Of a stretch of DNA of 64,000 nucleotides, positions 21,559 through 33,202 are shown in pieces. Position numbers and translations under genes: made by a program. The DNA is from Megaustenia siamemsis (Eukaryota > Mollusca > Gastropoda > Stylommatophora > Ariophantidae), in the NCBI GenBank assembly GCA_032433765.1, contig JAVIAB010000092.1:105437779-105501778 (forward strand). Reading direction: 5' to 3'. The stretch's first letter is position 1. Every line of letters starts with the position of its first letter. Under the pieces are notes generated by a model, which was not told the DNA's origin, did not search any database, and saw only the letters and a program-made list of their open reading frames with translations.

Positions 21559-21910
21559 TACCGGACCTGCTGACGTAGGTGATCCTGTCTCTCCACAGTT
21601 TTCGATCTCGACAGTTGTTTATCATTTCTGTTGTTGACCTACTGCCAAAACATTCTCTTAAGCTGTCTGGTAATTTTTCTCTTTGCTTTCCTCTATCTCT
21701 TCGTCCCTCAATTTTCCCAGTTGTTACAATATATTCCAGTTGTTCCCTTCTCATTACATGGCCAACAAAATGATGATTGTTTCTTCCTAATATTGAAAAT
21801 TAACTCTCTTTTTGCTTAGGCCTTTTTCAGAACGTTTTCAGTACTCTCCTTTGCTGTCCATGGTACTCTCAACATTCTTCTGTAAAACCACATTTCTACA
21901 GACTCCAGTG
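21554..21910 (-). pseudogene. LINE family A C-terminal end
   Basis: It encodes MRREQLEYIVTTGKIEGRRD, LRECFGSRSTTEMINN and DRKLWRDRITYVSRSGT on the minus strand and extends upstream through the ..VESTMDSKGEYWKRSEKG-like region before truncation near 21905. Confidence 0.85.
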
Positions 21911-23105
21911 ATCTTCTTGTTTGTTGTGGTCGGTATTACGTTTATTGTCTGTAGAAGCCCCTGTTACTCACTATTACTGTTTATTATGTATACATATAAT
22001 TGTAGCAAAGATTCAGCGGCCGAAAACATAAATCCACTGTTTGATTACGTCAGTTTTTAAAAGGAAACATTTTCCCACTTCATAAACAGGAACAAGGACA
22101 TTCTATAGCATTGTGGTGATGATATTGGTGATGATGATAATGATGATCAACACGATAATGACTGATACTATTATAATCAAGAAGATGATGATAATAATTG
22201 GTAAGATTGTGCTCAACACAATGATTATGCTAATGGTGTAGTATCGATTCATGCAGAATAAACAACTGAATAGAACAGAGCTGTATAAACATTTGAAATG
22301 TTAAGCCCATATTGAGTTGACATTATACACCTCAGATATTAATTAGAAGAGAGTAGTAGAAAATGTGTGCAAATGATCAGCTATAAGATACCATTATTAC
22401 AGGGAAAGAACAATGGGAACTAGCCAATATTGTTTAGATGCTGGGCAGGACTCACTATTTAAGAAAGCTGTGGCAAACTTTAGAGGGTTCTAGCATGACT
22501 TTAAAGTGGATTCCACGAAGAGACGGTAGAGGTTTTAGTTCGAGTGTTAGAGAGTATAGAGAGATCTGTGTGAGTGGTTATTGTGCTATGAGTATACAAG
22601 TTTCATAGGAGAAAGTGTTATTGGGTACAGATTGGACACAGAAATTGTATTATCATGAATGTGAATTTGTGTTAGCAATAAAGTTGTGCTGATTTTCTTA
22701 CTGAGCATAGAGAGTGTCATACTATCGACTTTGGACACTTAAAATTGACCATTAACGATAAACAGTTTTATAGGTTCGTAGACGGTCGTAACATGTATGT
22801 ACGTGTAATGAGAGCTAAATGAAAGCAAGACATTTAATCAAATGAGTTTGTGGAATGTAATTAGAGAGTAAACAAACTTTTGAGCGTAATTAAGACTACA
22901 TTATCAAAACGTTATATGAGGTGTTTGTTCTGTGTTATGACGTGCTTTCACAATACTTTTATTGCTCTGGACATTTGGGTTTGACAATAGCCTTTTTGTG
23001 TTACTAATTTAAGTTGTAAATGACATGATTTTTTATGTAAAAATAATTGATAATGATGATCGATACGATGGTGATCAACACAATGAGTGAAAAAGGACAA
23101 TGATG
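21910..23105. other. unassigned stretch with GAT-rich patches
   Basis: 22110-22200 and 23050-23110 are rich in GATGAT. 22449 (TATTTAAG) and 22677 (AATAAAG) give a weak promoter/poly(A) pattern but no paired LTR is present. No protein-coding similarity. Confidence 0.45.
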
Positions 23106-23109
23106 ATTA

Positions 23110-23395
23110 AAAAAAAGTTCTTATGATGTGCCTGAAAAATGTTAATGGTTTCTTTCTGATGTTTTTTAGGAGCTCCCTTTTTGTGGTGGCCTCTTTGAGA
23201 ATTTCCTCATTGGTCTTTTTAGCTGTCCAGGGAACTTTCGACATTCTTCTGAGAAATCCCATCTCTGTGGCCTCTAATCGTCTTTTCATTTGTTTGTCTA
23301 CTGTCCATGATTCGTTTCCATAAGTCAGAGTTGCTTCTATATAGCACCGATGAACTCTCTTTCTCACTTCTACTGATATAGATTTAGGCTCTGCC
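23110..23395 (-). pseudogene. LINE family B internal fragment
   Basis: The minus strand encodes MRKRVHRCYIEATLTYGNES, WTVDKQMKRRLEATEMGFLR and VPWTAKKTNEEILKEATTKR, ending near HIIRT. It lacks both the catalytic palm and the last ~60 residues of the family. Confidence 0.85.
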
Positions 23396-23835
23396 TGATG
23401 ATATAGGAAATAATTTCCATGAAATAAACAGCTAAATATACCACTTTTTGCGTAGGGTTTCCTATTTGAGCTTCACAATCTTTATATATGAATGGCAGTA
23501 AAAATATATCTTCTCACTTTTCATCAAGCTTTACAGCGACCCCACACGTTATTGTATCCGTGTGCCCGTCTCTGTGTATTTTAATTGCAGTGTCCATATT
23601 TTATTTACATATGTTATCACCATAAAATTATCATCTCAATAATATCACCTTCTGCATATGTATGGTTTTCTTCACCTTGTTTTTACATCTCTTTTTGAAC
23701 TTGATGTAGTCTAATTTATTCCATTGCTATCTCCTCGACAGTTCCCTGAACAATTTTTGCAAAGCTCATTAAACTATGTTTTTATTGCATCTAAATGCCA
23801 CGTAGATCTGGTCTACATGTGTAGTTTTTTTTAGT
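23395..23835. other. unassigned stretch
   Basis: No feature recognised; T-rich, with no open frame of note. Confidence 0.4.
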
Positions 23836-23839
23836 ACTT

Positions 23840-24087
23840 TTAGGAAGGGAGGGAGGGAGGGAGGGAGGGAGGGAGGGAGGGAGGGAGGGAGGGAGGGAGG
23901 GAGGGAGGGAGGGAGGGAGGGAGGGAAGGAAGGAAGGAAGGAAGGAAGGAAGGAAGGAAGGAAGGAAGGAAGGAAGGAAGGAAGGAAGGAAGGAAGGAAG
24001 GAAGGAAGGAAGGAAGGAAGGAAGGAAGGAAGGAAGGAAGGAAGGAAGGAAGGAAGGAAGGAAGGAAGGAAGGAAGGAAGGAAGGAA
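23840..24087. repeat. (GGGA)n then (GGAA)n microsatellite
   Basis: About 85 bp of GGGA repeats pass into about 160 bp of GGAA repeats. The Pro/Ser/Leu-rich minus-strand frame across it is an artefact. Confidence 0.98.
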
Positions 24088-24137
24088 TGGCCTCGTCACA
24101 AACATGATGATTTTTAGATTAGACTTTCGGCAAATTA

Positions 24138-24303
24138 TTTTTTGGCCAATGTGGTCGGTATTACGTCTGTGCTGACTTTTAAATCCCAGAAAGAAATCGG
24201 CATGCATTTATGATTGGGTGAGCCTGGAGATGTTAATCAGCATCGAACTCGACCTCTTATTCTTAATAGTTCAATTCACTAGCCACTGAGCTACCGCGAT
24301 TCC
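24138..24303 (-). mobile_element. SINE family 1, 3'-truncated and diverged
   Basis: The minus strand reads GGGAATCGCGGTAGCTCAGTGG, then GTTCGATGCTG, and stops within the core (TAATACCGACCACATTGG). The last ~90 bp are missing. Confidence 0.82.
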
Positions 24304-24434
24304 CACAAAACAATTAAAGACGTAAACATCATCACTTGATAATTTGTAGATTAATTATTGTAATAAACAGGATAATGACAGGTTCTAATTTGAGGATTAC
24401 GGTTTATGTTTCCCCAAATGCGGTCAATTCAGGA

Positions 24435-25345
24435 ATAAAGCGTTTTTGTGACATCAGGAGGGAACAGTCATACTTTCAACCATGTTATAGGGAAGGTACA
24501 GACATACTTTCAGCCATGTTATAGGGAGGGAACATTTATATCTTTAGCTGTGTTATAAAGAAGGAACAGTCATACGTTCAGCCATGTTACAGCGAGGGAA
24601 CATTTATATCTTTGGCTGTGTTATAAGGAAGAAACAGTCATACTTTCAGCCATGTTATAGGGAAGGTACAGACATACTTTCAGCCATGTTATAGGGAGGG
24701 AACATTTATATCTTTAGCTGTGTTATAAAGAAGGAACAGTCATACGTTCAGCCATGTTACAGCGAGGGAACATTTATATCTTTAGCTGTGTTATAAAGAA
24801 GAAAGTCATACGTTCAGCCATGTTATAGGGAGGGAACATTTTTATCTTTAGCTGTGTTATAAAGAAGGAACAGTCATACGTTCAGCCATGTTATAGCCAG
24901 GGATCATTTATATCTTTAGCTGTGTTATAAAAAAGGAACAGTCATACGTTCAACCATGTTACAGCGAGGGAACATTTACATCTTTAGCTGTGTTATAAAG
25001 AAGGAACAGTCATACGTTCAGCCATGTTATAGCCAGGGATCATTTACATCTTTAGCTGTGTTATAAAAAAGGAACAGTCATACGTTCAGCCATGTTATAG
25101 CGAGAGAACATGTATATCTTTAGCTGTGTTATAAAGAAGGAACAGTCACACGTTCAGCCATGTTATAGAGAGGGAACATTTATATCTTTAGCTGTGTTTT
25201 AAGGAAGGAATAGTCATACATTCAGCCATGTTATAAGGAGGGAACAGTCATTCGTTTATCTATTTTATAAGGGAACAGTTATACGTTTACCAATGTTATA
25301 AGGAAGGAACAGTCGTACGAGTAGCAATGTTATAAGGAAGGATTA
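24435..25345. repeat. 68-bp minisatellite, about 13 units
   Basis: CATTTATATCTTTAGCTGTGTTATAAAGAAGGAACAG followed by TCATACGTTCAGCCATGTTATAG.GAGGGAA. The two halves resemble each other, so the 68-bp unit probably began as a 34-bp repeat. Some half-units are missing. Confidence 0.93.
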
Positions 25346-25384
25346 AATTATGGGAAAGTTGTGATAACAACAAAAATCGAAATG

Positions 25385-25545
25385 AAACAGATAGATGGAA
25401 GCAGAGAGAAAATATCCAAAACAATTTAAGAGAGCGTTTTGGTTAAATGTCCACCACAAAATCGATAAACCAAAACAATGAAAGGTTGTGAAGGGATATG
25501 ATCACCTACGCCAGCAGGCATGGTACACGATGATGATGACGTTGA
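25385..25545 (+). pseudogene. LINE family A 3' end
   Basis: DRWKQRENIQNNLRERFG and GMITYASRHGT with a frameshift, ending in CACGATGATGATGAC. Only the last ~50 codons remain. Confidence 0.72.
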
Positions 25546-25607
25546 TGATGATTTTGACTACTATAACCAAGGTAATAGTAGCGGTGGTGATGATGAAATT
25601 TATCCTG

Positions 25608-26235
25608 GCTATCGTTGTAGTGATGTTATGGGTTGGGACATATAACTAGGTGAACTCAGTGACATCTACAGATACTGAAACGGTTTAAGACGTACTTGTT
25701 GTGGCGGTACTGAAAGAATGTAAGATATAAGATTCTACAGCGGACAGGTTGGCAAGCTGCGCTATCGTTGTAGTGATGTTATGGGGTGGGACATATAACT
25801 AGATGAACTCATTGACATCTACAGATACTGAAACGGTTTAAGACGTACTTGTTGTGGTGGTACTGAAAGAACGTAAGATATACGATTCTACAGCGGACAG
25901 GTTGGCTAGCTGCGCTATCGTTGTAGTGATGTTATGGGGTGGGACATATAACTAGATGAACTCATTGACATCTACAGATACTGAAACGGTTTAAGACGTA
26001 CTTGTTGTGGTGGTACTGAAAGAATGTAAGATATACGATTCTACAGCGGACAGGTTGGCTAGCTGCGCTATCGTTGTAGTGATGTTATGGGGTGGGACAT
26101 ATAACTAGGTGTACTGTGAACTCATTGACATCTACAGATACTGAAACGGTTTAAGACGTACTTGTTGTGGCGGTGCTGAAAGAATGTAAGATATAAGATT
26201 CTACAGCGGACAGGTTGGCTAGCTGCGCTATCTTT
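25608..26235. repeat. 153-bp tandem repeat, 4 units
   Basis: GCTATCGTTGTAGTGATGTTATGGG starts at 25608, 25761, 25914 and 26067. Units include GACATCTACAGATACTGAAACGG and GATTCTACAGCGGACAGGTTGG. Units 2 and 3 are nearly identical. Confidence 0.95.
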
Positions 26236-26510
26236 GAGGACGGTCAAACAATGGCTCGAGCGGACATCATCAATACCCTCCGAGATATAGGAAGGGCACA
26301 TGACTTCTCGACAAACATGAGTCCACGTCACTCCTTCGGATGAAAGAGATGGGAGTTAAGATGGGCACAGCCACAAACGAGAAACTTAGTGGGCGTGTAA
26401 GAAGACTTATCAACCAACACAGAACTGGAATCGCCAGTTGCTGGACCCTGCAAGACGTGCTGAGGAGGTGATCTGAGCACCTATAGACATGTTCGGAGTG
26501 CAATGATGAT
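26236..26510 (+). pseudogene. possible LINE 3' end, unclassified
   Basis: A low-confidence reading is RLINQHRTGIASCWTLQDVL ahead of GTGCAATGATGATGAT. The (GAT)n ending suggests a retrotransposon tail, but the coding match is too poor to place it in a family. Confidence 0.3.
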
Positions 26511-26835
26511 GATCCACAAATATCTCAATAACTCAAGGTTCTCGAGGTGACGAAAGCTAAGAAGATTATGAATATTATGACAATAAATTAGGCAAGCAGT
26601 TAAGAAATAGACATGAGGCTTCAGTATAAAGAATGTGCGAGATTCGATTTTAAAAGCGCACAAAGAACAGTGAGAGACAACGAACGGTGGAGGAATGAAA
26701 CTAGAAAGAAACTCTCTACCACAACACTCCTGGAGGTTAAGGAAGTAAGCGATATAAGGGTTAATATAGATATTTGTATTGTAAATTATGATGATTATGA
26801 GTAATGGGTTTTTAAATGTTTATCAAATATGTGTA
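26510..26835. other. unassigned stretch
   Basis: No repeat or coding similarity recognised; the short frame 26613-26804 has no support. Confidence 0.4.
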
Positions 26836-26848
26836 TGACAAAGTAATT

Positions 26849-27498
26849 CATCATCATCATATGCCGTACCGGTTGGTGGTGGCGATCATGTCCTTCCAAA
26901 ATCTTCTATCCACAGTGCTTCGTATGAGTTCTGTTGTTGACTGTTTTCCATGCCATGACACCAAGCTATCCAGTATTTTCTCTCTTTGTCGTCCGCGATC
27001 TCTCTTTCCTTTTATTTTGCCAGTTGTAAACAAGTATTCTAGCTTTCCTCTTCTCATGATGTGCCCAAAAAAATGTTGATTGCTTCTTTCTGATGTTTTT
27101 TAAGAGCTCCCTTTTTGTGTTGACCTTTTTGAGAACTTTCTCATTGGTCTTTTTAGCTGTCCAAGGAACTTTCAACATTCTTCTGAGAAATCCCATCTCT
27201 GTGGCCTCTTGTCGTCTTTTCATTTGTTTGTCTATGTCCATTATTCGCTTCCATAGGTCAGAATTGGTTCTATATAGCATCGATGAACTCTCTTTCTCAT
27301 TTCTATTGACATAGATTTGTTGCATAAGATATTTTTCATTTTCTGAAATGCTATTTTTGCCTGAGCTATTCTGCTTTTTATTTCTGTGTTCCATCTTCCA
27401 TCTGATGTTATCACTGTGCCCAAGTATTTCAAACGTTGCACTTGTTTCAGGTTTTTCTTGTTTATTTTTTAATGCTGCATGGTGGTGGTGATTTAAAT
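26849..27498 (-). mobile_element. LINE family B insertion, 5'-truncated, with 11-bp duplication
   Basis: ACAAAGTAATT flanks the element at 26838-26848 and 27499-27509. On the minus strand it encodes QRLKYLGTVITSDGRWNTEI, CNKSMSIEMRKRVHRCYIEP, ILTYGSE, the VPWTAKKTNEKVLK segment and the tail MRRGKLEYLFTTGKIKGKRD, and ends in (ATG)n. Several frameshifts are present. The reverse transcriptase palm was never included, so it was dead on arrival. Confidence 0.92.
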
Positions 27499-27509
27499 AC
27501 AAAGTAATT

Positions 27510-28510
27510 AGTGGTCAAAATAACTTGCAGACAACTAGTAGGAAAGTGTGAGATAAAACTAAAGAGTATTTGCCATATTTGTGGCGTATGAGGATATTGA
27601 GTCTAGTGATCATATCTGTATGTGTCCACCGATCATTAAATGATGATATCACCGTCCTAGAATAAATGGCATGTGCCCATGTTACATTATCCACCACTTG
27701 ATCATAAGTCGACTACTAAATAATTCAAAAACGTCTTGTAATGTGACAATAAAATCTAGCTGCCACGCTCAGTCCGGTGCTACTATTGAGTGACGCACCA
27801 AGTATGACCACACATGTGCATTTTTATTCCATTGCTCTCTCAGTTCTTGCAAAAGTTTCCCCGATAACTTCTGAGTACATGACCTATCCAGCACAAGGTT
27901 GCTGATTCATAGTAGGCCCATTTCCTTTTGATTATTTTTATTGTGTTCTAAGTTGATGATTAATATGAACAGAAAAATTGCAATAATGTTCCTTAAATTG
28001 GCCTAAACAGGTTGCATTATTTTATGGCAGTTTCCTTTTTATGTTTTTCTTCGTTATTTAGATCCATACTAGCGAACTAAGAGTTGCTTGTTGTTTTTAA
28101 ACACTTCCGCTACAAAATTGTAGCATTTGTTTTTTTCTGAACCATTTGGTTTATGTCGCCCAAAATCTTCCGTCTACTTTTTTTTTTTTATGTGTATGTG
28201 CTTATATTTCCTGTTACAGCTTTTTCAATTCTTTTCTTAGCTTCTTTAGAAGCCTCGGTGATGCATGTTGAGTTATGTTGAGTTAAAATATATTTCTCCA
28301 TTCTTTCTTCTTTTTTTGTGCTCCAGTTTCTGAGCTTGCTAGAGTGCCTTATTCTTCAAATCCGCTATGTCAAAAATACAATATTTTATTTTATCTAGCC
28401 ACGCTTTCACTATTCGCCCTAACACTGTTTAGATCAGACTGTTTTTGTCGCCCCGGGCGCTACCAAGACCCTGATCACGACCAGGAGAGAAAAGAATAGA
28501 GCCACTGTCA
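27510..28510. other. unassigned stretch
   Basis: One kilobase of AT-rich sequence without recognised repeats or genes. A GC-richer patch lies at 28440-28490. Confidence 0.45.
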
Positions 28511-28512
28511 CT

Positions 28513-28860
28513 TCATGCTGAGCCAGGAACGTGCTTAAAGTGGGATGTGAGTACTATGGATACGTCCTTTACGTACGATCTTTCCACTAAACTAATGTTC
28601 CTAAAGTAGGCATTAATTACACGTTGGATCTTGTGACGTACCCTGGCCTTACAAACTATTTTTCTTATCAACGTAAAGTGGGCCCAAGATTTTAGAGAAT
28701 TGATTTTACGAATTTTCCTCTTTTGGATGTGGTCTATGCATGAGATGTCAGAGATTTTATGGTAAGCACTCCATTTCATAACTTGTATTTCTCTTTATTA
28801 TTTTATGTTTCGCAGACATATAATAATCTGATATTACCATTTTCCATAACAGTCGGACTT
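28513..28860 (-). pseudogene. possible LINE post-RT fragment
   Basis: The minus strand keeps an 88-codon frame with KISDISCIDHIQKRKIRK, preceded in another frame by LLYVCET. This order (Y.CETW, then I.D.I....I) is that of the region after the palm in LINE polyproteins. The match is weak and could be chance. Confidence 0.35.
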
Positions 28861-28920
28861 GAGTTCAGTGATTTGTCTCGCGAAAATCCAGTCCATATTT
28901 ATTCTACGAGATGTGAAGTT

Positions 28921-29010
28921 GCCGTGGTGTAGCGGTTAGTGAACTGATCAACAAGGACAAGAGGTCGGTTCCGATCTCCCTACTGACCAGTTTCTATGTT
29001 CACCCAAAAT
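28921..29010 (+). mobile_element. SINE family 1-related head, strongly diverged
   Basis: GTTGCCGTGGTGTAGCGGTTAGTGAACTG.. AAGGACAAGAGGTCGG..TTCCGATCTCC retains the A-box region and the spacing to a damaged B box. The core and 3' end are not visible. Confidence 0.65.
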
Positions 29011-29706
29011 CTACTTTAAGATATAAAGTAGTCCATAGTTATCAACCTTAATTTGATAAAGAAAGGCGGGATGGCGTAGTGCTGGCCACATTGACAAACA
29101 TTGAGCCAATTGATATATATATATCATCATCATCATCATACTTACATACATTCATCTATATATATATATATGGCCAGCAATAAAATATTCCCTCGTTCCC
29201 ACTCTTGAGACATAACGTTAATTCATTATTTACTGTCTATCCTGATTCTACATCACAGACCACACAATATTTTAATACTTCCTGGTAAAGCAGTCCACAC
29301 AAAACAGTAGCCTTCGGTTTGTTGTTGTTTTTTTTTTTTTTTTTTTTTTTTACAATCGCGCCTACACAGGATGAGACTGACTGTGAGGACTCTTGTACTG
29401 GATAGAACGGAATAAGAATGGAGCTGCTAGACTCAGACAACGTTAATAGCCTGCTCGTAACGCTGAAGATGTTCATCACGGCTCCCAACGCTGGAATATA
29501 ATAATGGATTTCTGTGTTTCTCAGACGGACAATTGTTGGCAGGTGACAAGTTAAGACTTGTCAACGGAGGTCCGAAATACATCGCCAGCTGTTCGATCTT
29601 AATAGAATCTAATTCCAATTATAACTATCCCTGTCCTGTCTGTGCCTAGCCGACCGTAGTAGCCTCTCTCATTATCTTACAATTATCGTGAACACTATGT
29701 CTTTCT

Positions 29707-29762
<56 letters not shown>

Positions 29763-29850
29763 GTAATCAACTTCTATTTAAGGCACATGCGTCGTCGAAT
29801 GTTTTCATTAACAACATAAAACAAGACCAACAAAAGAACTAACTTCTGCT
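29011..29850. other. unassigned stretch with simple repeats
   Basis: It contains short (AT)n and (CAT)n at 29118-29172, a poly-T run at 29330-29352 and (TC)n at 29707-29761. The overlapping minus-strand frames at 29237-29618 show no family resemblance. Confidence 0.45.
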
Positions 29851-29861
29851 TCTTCTTTCCT

Positions 29862-30285
29862 TCCTCATTTGCCTTTCAGCGTAGAGGAGGAGGGGGGAAT
29901 TTACTCCTCTGTTCGCCTCTACTGCTATGTTTCCCAGTGTTTCTAATATTCCGTCAATCCATCTTATTCGTGGTTGGCCTTTTCGCAACGTTATTGAAGG
30001 CTCGTTGTGTTGTGTTTTGATCTTCCTGCCTTGTCACGTGGCCAAACCATTTTATTCGTTGTTTCTTAATATACTCTATGGCGGGGGTTATTTCTAGCTT
30101 TTTTCTCAGTTCTTCATTTCTGATCTTATCTCTCAGGCTGTTTCCTTTCATTCGTCTAAACACATGTCATCTCAGTAGAGGCTATTTTTTTGTTGTTGTT
30201 CTTGCATCGAGGGTTCCAGACTGGCATTGGTAGCACAACTTTGGAATGAAAATTGTATTGTAGAGTGCCCGTTTTGCTTAAGGGA
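29862..30285 (-). pseudogene. LINE family D C-terminal end
   Basis: The minus strand encodes NSLRDKIRNEELRKKLEITP, AIEYIKKQRIKWFGHVTRQE and QNTTQRAFNN. The upstream part runs to LCYQCQSGT near 30230. It shares its 5' breakpoint region with the other D copies. The 3' side ends in pyrimidine-rich (GAA)n complement. Confidence 0.82.
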
Positions 30286-30459
30286 TATTTGAGCTAAGAA
30301 CTAAAGAACTAACGAAGATATAAATCCAAGTGCACGAAAAAAAAACATTCGGCAGTGTAAAAAAATAAAAATGTAAAGAGCGCCCGCACAAAACTAATTA
30401 TTTATTAGTTATTTCGAATATTTTTGTTTTATTGTTTCGTTATTAGTTTTGTGTATGTG

Positions 30460-30565
30460 TTTTTCTTGTTTGTTCCTGCTGAAGGCCTATTGGGCCGAAA
30501 CGTCGTTTAGTCTGTGTCGTCCACTTATCACGTAAAGCTTCTAACATACCATTTTTTTTTGTATT
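30460..30565 (-). repeat. dispersed repeat with GCCGAAACGTC motif, copy 3
   Basis: TGCTGAAGGCCTATTGGGCCGAAACGTCGTTTAG, then CGTAAAGCTTCTAACATACCATTTTTTTTTG, is the reverse complement of the copies at 15720 and 17765. Confidence 0.65.
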
Positions 30566-30569
30566 GTTT

Positions 30570-32105
30570 AATTTTTCCTCATATTCAGCTTTACTGCAGC
30601 TTCGCATTTGTATGCATTCATTTGCATTTCTTTGCCTTAACCCCTGAACTTTGACATACTTAGATCGTGTTTTACACACACACACACACACAAAGTATAA
30701 TTCCTGTGGGAAAGAAAATGAAAGTTGGGGGAAAAGAGAGAAGCTACAAAATAGGCTAGCATCCTGGAAAGGTAAGGATTAACACAATTAATCAACAATA
30801 CTTCCAAGCGATAGCCTGTGAAATGGCTTATTGTATAAGCCTTTGCATGGCACGTAATGATAGTGACACCCTTTCTTTCATAGACATTCCTCCAGGCTTG
30901 TCGCTACACACGTCTCCATCTACGTCACGTAAAGACTAAAGTGCTGACCCAATTATTATACGGTTTCTCTGATTTTCACTGTTTAAATATCTGCTCTTCT
31001 AATTCTGCTGGATGAGTCTACGTTTCAAAGTGTCTGGAAACGTAATGTCCTAATTTTTTTTTTATTCCATCCCTGTGCGAGATGAAGCTTTCTCAACTGC
31101 CACAGTTTAAAGCATTATCCTCTAAGATACATCGGCTTCAAATTATGAAGGTGTTACCGTACGAAGACAGTTAAATAAAAGAAAGTAACTATTTCAACCG
31201 TGTATATCTCTTGACTTTTTCACATTTTGGTGGAGACAAAATCACTTCAACCTTTTGACATATGTCGACGTTTGCCACTTCGAAGTTAAATATCTGAAGG
31301 TGGTTTATGTGCCCTCTCGGAGGCATCGAATAAATTTATATACATCTGAGGATATTTGTACAAGCCACTAGGAGACAAGCACTAAACTATGCATCAAACA
31401 AATATTGTCATCTGCCGCATGGAGCCAACGAAATATTATTTCTTTTCTTTCGGTAACTCACGATTACTCATTTTCATCAGTCCCTCTTGAAATGGCGTTC
31501 GATGTGCAATTTGCGATATGTGGTGACATGCAAGCGGAGAGCAATATCTGCGTCCGTCGGTGCACAACTTCAAATTAACTATTTTGATAATCAATTCTTT
31601 TACTTGATCGACTCTAACAACTGGACCAGAATAGTTGATTTGTTTGAGAGGTCAGTTTTGGGAAGGTGGGTGAGCGGGTGATCACACGTCAGCTAAATCC
31701 AAGCCTTGAAATACCTGTCTATTTTGGATAGCCAGGCAACTCAATTTGATCCATTCTTATTTACGACCAACTGGAAAATACCTTACAACTTGAGATCAAG
31801 GAGGGCCTAATTAGCTCTCTGATTACAGAATTGGGAATGTGTTATTCTGTGATGACCATCCTCAACCCATCAATCTGTGAATTAGTGCTCTCAGAATTAA
31901 AAAAAAATGTAAATCAAACAAACCGGTCACCTCATTTACGACTATATATATTGTCCTTTCGAACCGAACAGCACATAGAAAATTATCCGTGTCCAACGAT
32001 TTTGGTATTTAGAATTGGATATTGCACAGGGCCCACGTGTGGCGAGACGTTGCCACACGTCTTTGCTCTTGACGAACCTCTCAACAGCGACAATGCAGCT
32101 AATGC
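30570..32105. other. unassigned 1.5-kb stretch
   Basis: No element or gene is recognised, apart from a short (CA)n at 30674-30691. Frames at 31487-31681 and 31831-32178 are open but have no domain features. This is one of the longer apparently unique stretches in the window, so a divergent host exon is not excluded. Confidence 0.4.
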
Positions 32106-32109
32106 CTGC

Positions 32110-32500
32110 TATTATTGCTTCTCGCCGCTGTGTTCTGTTCGGTATTTCTCTAGGCTGACCTCTTTATATACCCTCTGATTTTGCTTTGAGATTTTCTTGT
32201 TGTCTCTTCTCATTACTTGACCAACATATGCCCACCTATTCTTGATTGTAAATGATATTATTGGATTCTTTATCATTTCTAGTATTTCTCCTCTACTCTT
32301 GAATCCATGACATGGTAAGCAATGTATTTTTCTGGTGCATTTGTTGTCAAATGTATGTAATTTATTTTCTGTTTCTTTAGATTCTTTCCAGCTCTTGCAT
32401 ACATAAGTCTGGATAAAAAATTTAATTTGAAAATTACATTTTACAATTACTGATGGACTATTTCTTTCTTTCCTATTATCATGTGCCATGCCTTCCCATG
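32110..32500 (-). pseudogene. LINE C-terminal fossil (family G)
   Basis: The minus-strand frame (125 codons) reads YVCKSWKESKETENKLHTFD, NKCTRKI, then IKNRWAYVGQVMRRDNKKIS. The pattern YxCxSW then R.AYVG.V.RRD is that of the C-terminal region of non-LTR polyproteins and resembles 8886-9130. No palm motif remains. Confidence 0.68.
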
Positions 32501-32589
32501 TGTGTCCTCACAAATTGCCAAAGTTTCTTCATTGCATTATAGTTGAACAATTATTCATTCACCGATGTTAAGCTATTTATGGATTCTCT

Positions 32590-32593
32590 CTCT

Positions 32594-32633
<40 letters not shown>
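32590..32633. repeat. (TC)n microsatellite
   Basis: CTCTCTCCCTCCCTCTCTC.. over about 44 bp. Confidence 0.95.
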
Positions 32634-32634
<1 letters not shown>

Positions 32635-32639
32635 TCATC

Positions 32640-33195
32640 CTCTATCGATACGTTTTGTCACATCCCACATCGTGATGTTCTCTCAATACACTCAAATAAT
32701 AATGAATGAAATGTCTACACAATAAGACATTGAATTATTAAATAAGACAAATATCCATTTACCGGCAGAGAAGCAAAAATATCTGAATGGCGTCGGTATC
32801 AACTATTTTATCGACGGTGATTATTCAACATAATGTAACACTGTGTTCGGATAGATTATAATCTGTCTATCCCGCGTGATTTCTTTCCATGTAGATTGCT
32901 ATCTTTATCGTGCCCGTCCGTTGTTTTATACCGAGGCCTTTCACATTTTGTCGTGTCATTATGCCGAATTGAAATCTTTTTATTAATTCTTTCTGTTACT
33001 CCTCGTTTTCATTTCCGCGTCATGCAAATGATCAATTACTCTTGAATTTTCTCCTTACTTTCATACAAATATATATTCGTATTTATTTCGACAAATTTTA
33101 GAGATATTGGTCGATGTTATCTTTAATATCGTTATTATCATGCATGCAAACGTTTTTGCTATTGTTAATCCGCAAATAAACGATGTTTGAAAAAC
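32640..33195. other. unassigned stretch
   Basis: AT-rich, with no recognised repeat or coding similarity. Confidence 0.4.
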
Positions 33196-33202
33196 TATCT
33201 TT

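Noticed and set aside
22300..22760. Possible solo LTR (TATTTAAG at 22449, AATAAAG at 22677)
   Set aside because: No TG..CA ends, no target duplication, no second copy in the window and no gag/pol nearby.
23791..24207. 138-codon Pro/Ser/Leu-rich minus-strand frame
   Set aside because: Translation of the (GGGA)n/(GGAA)n microsatellite.
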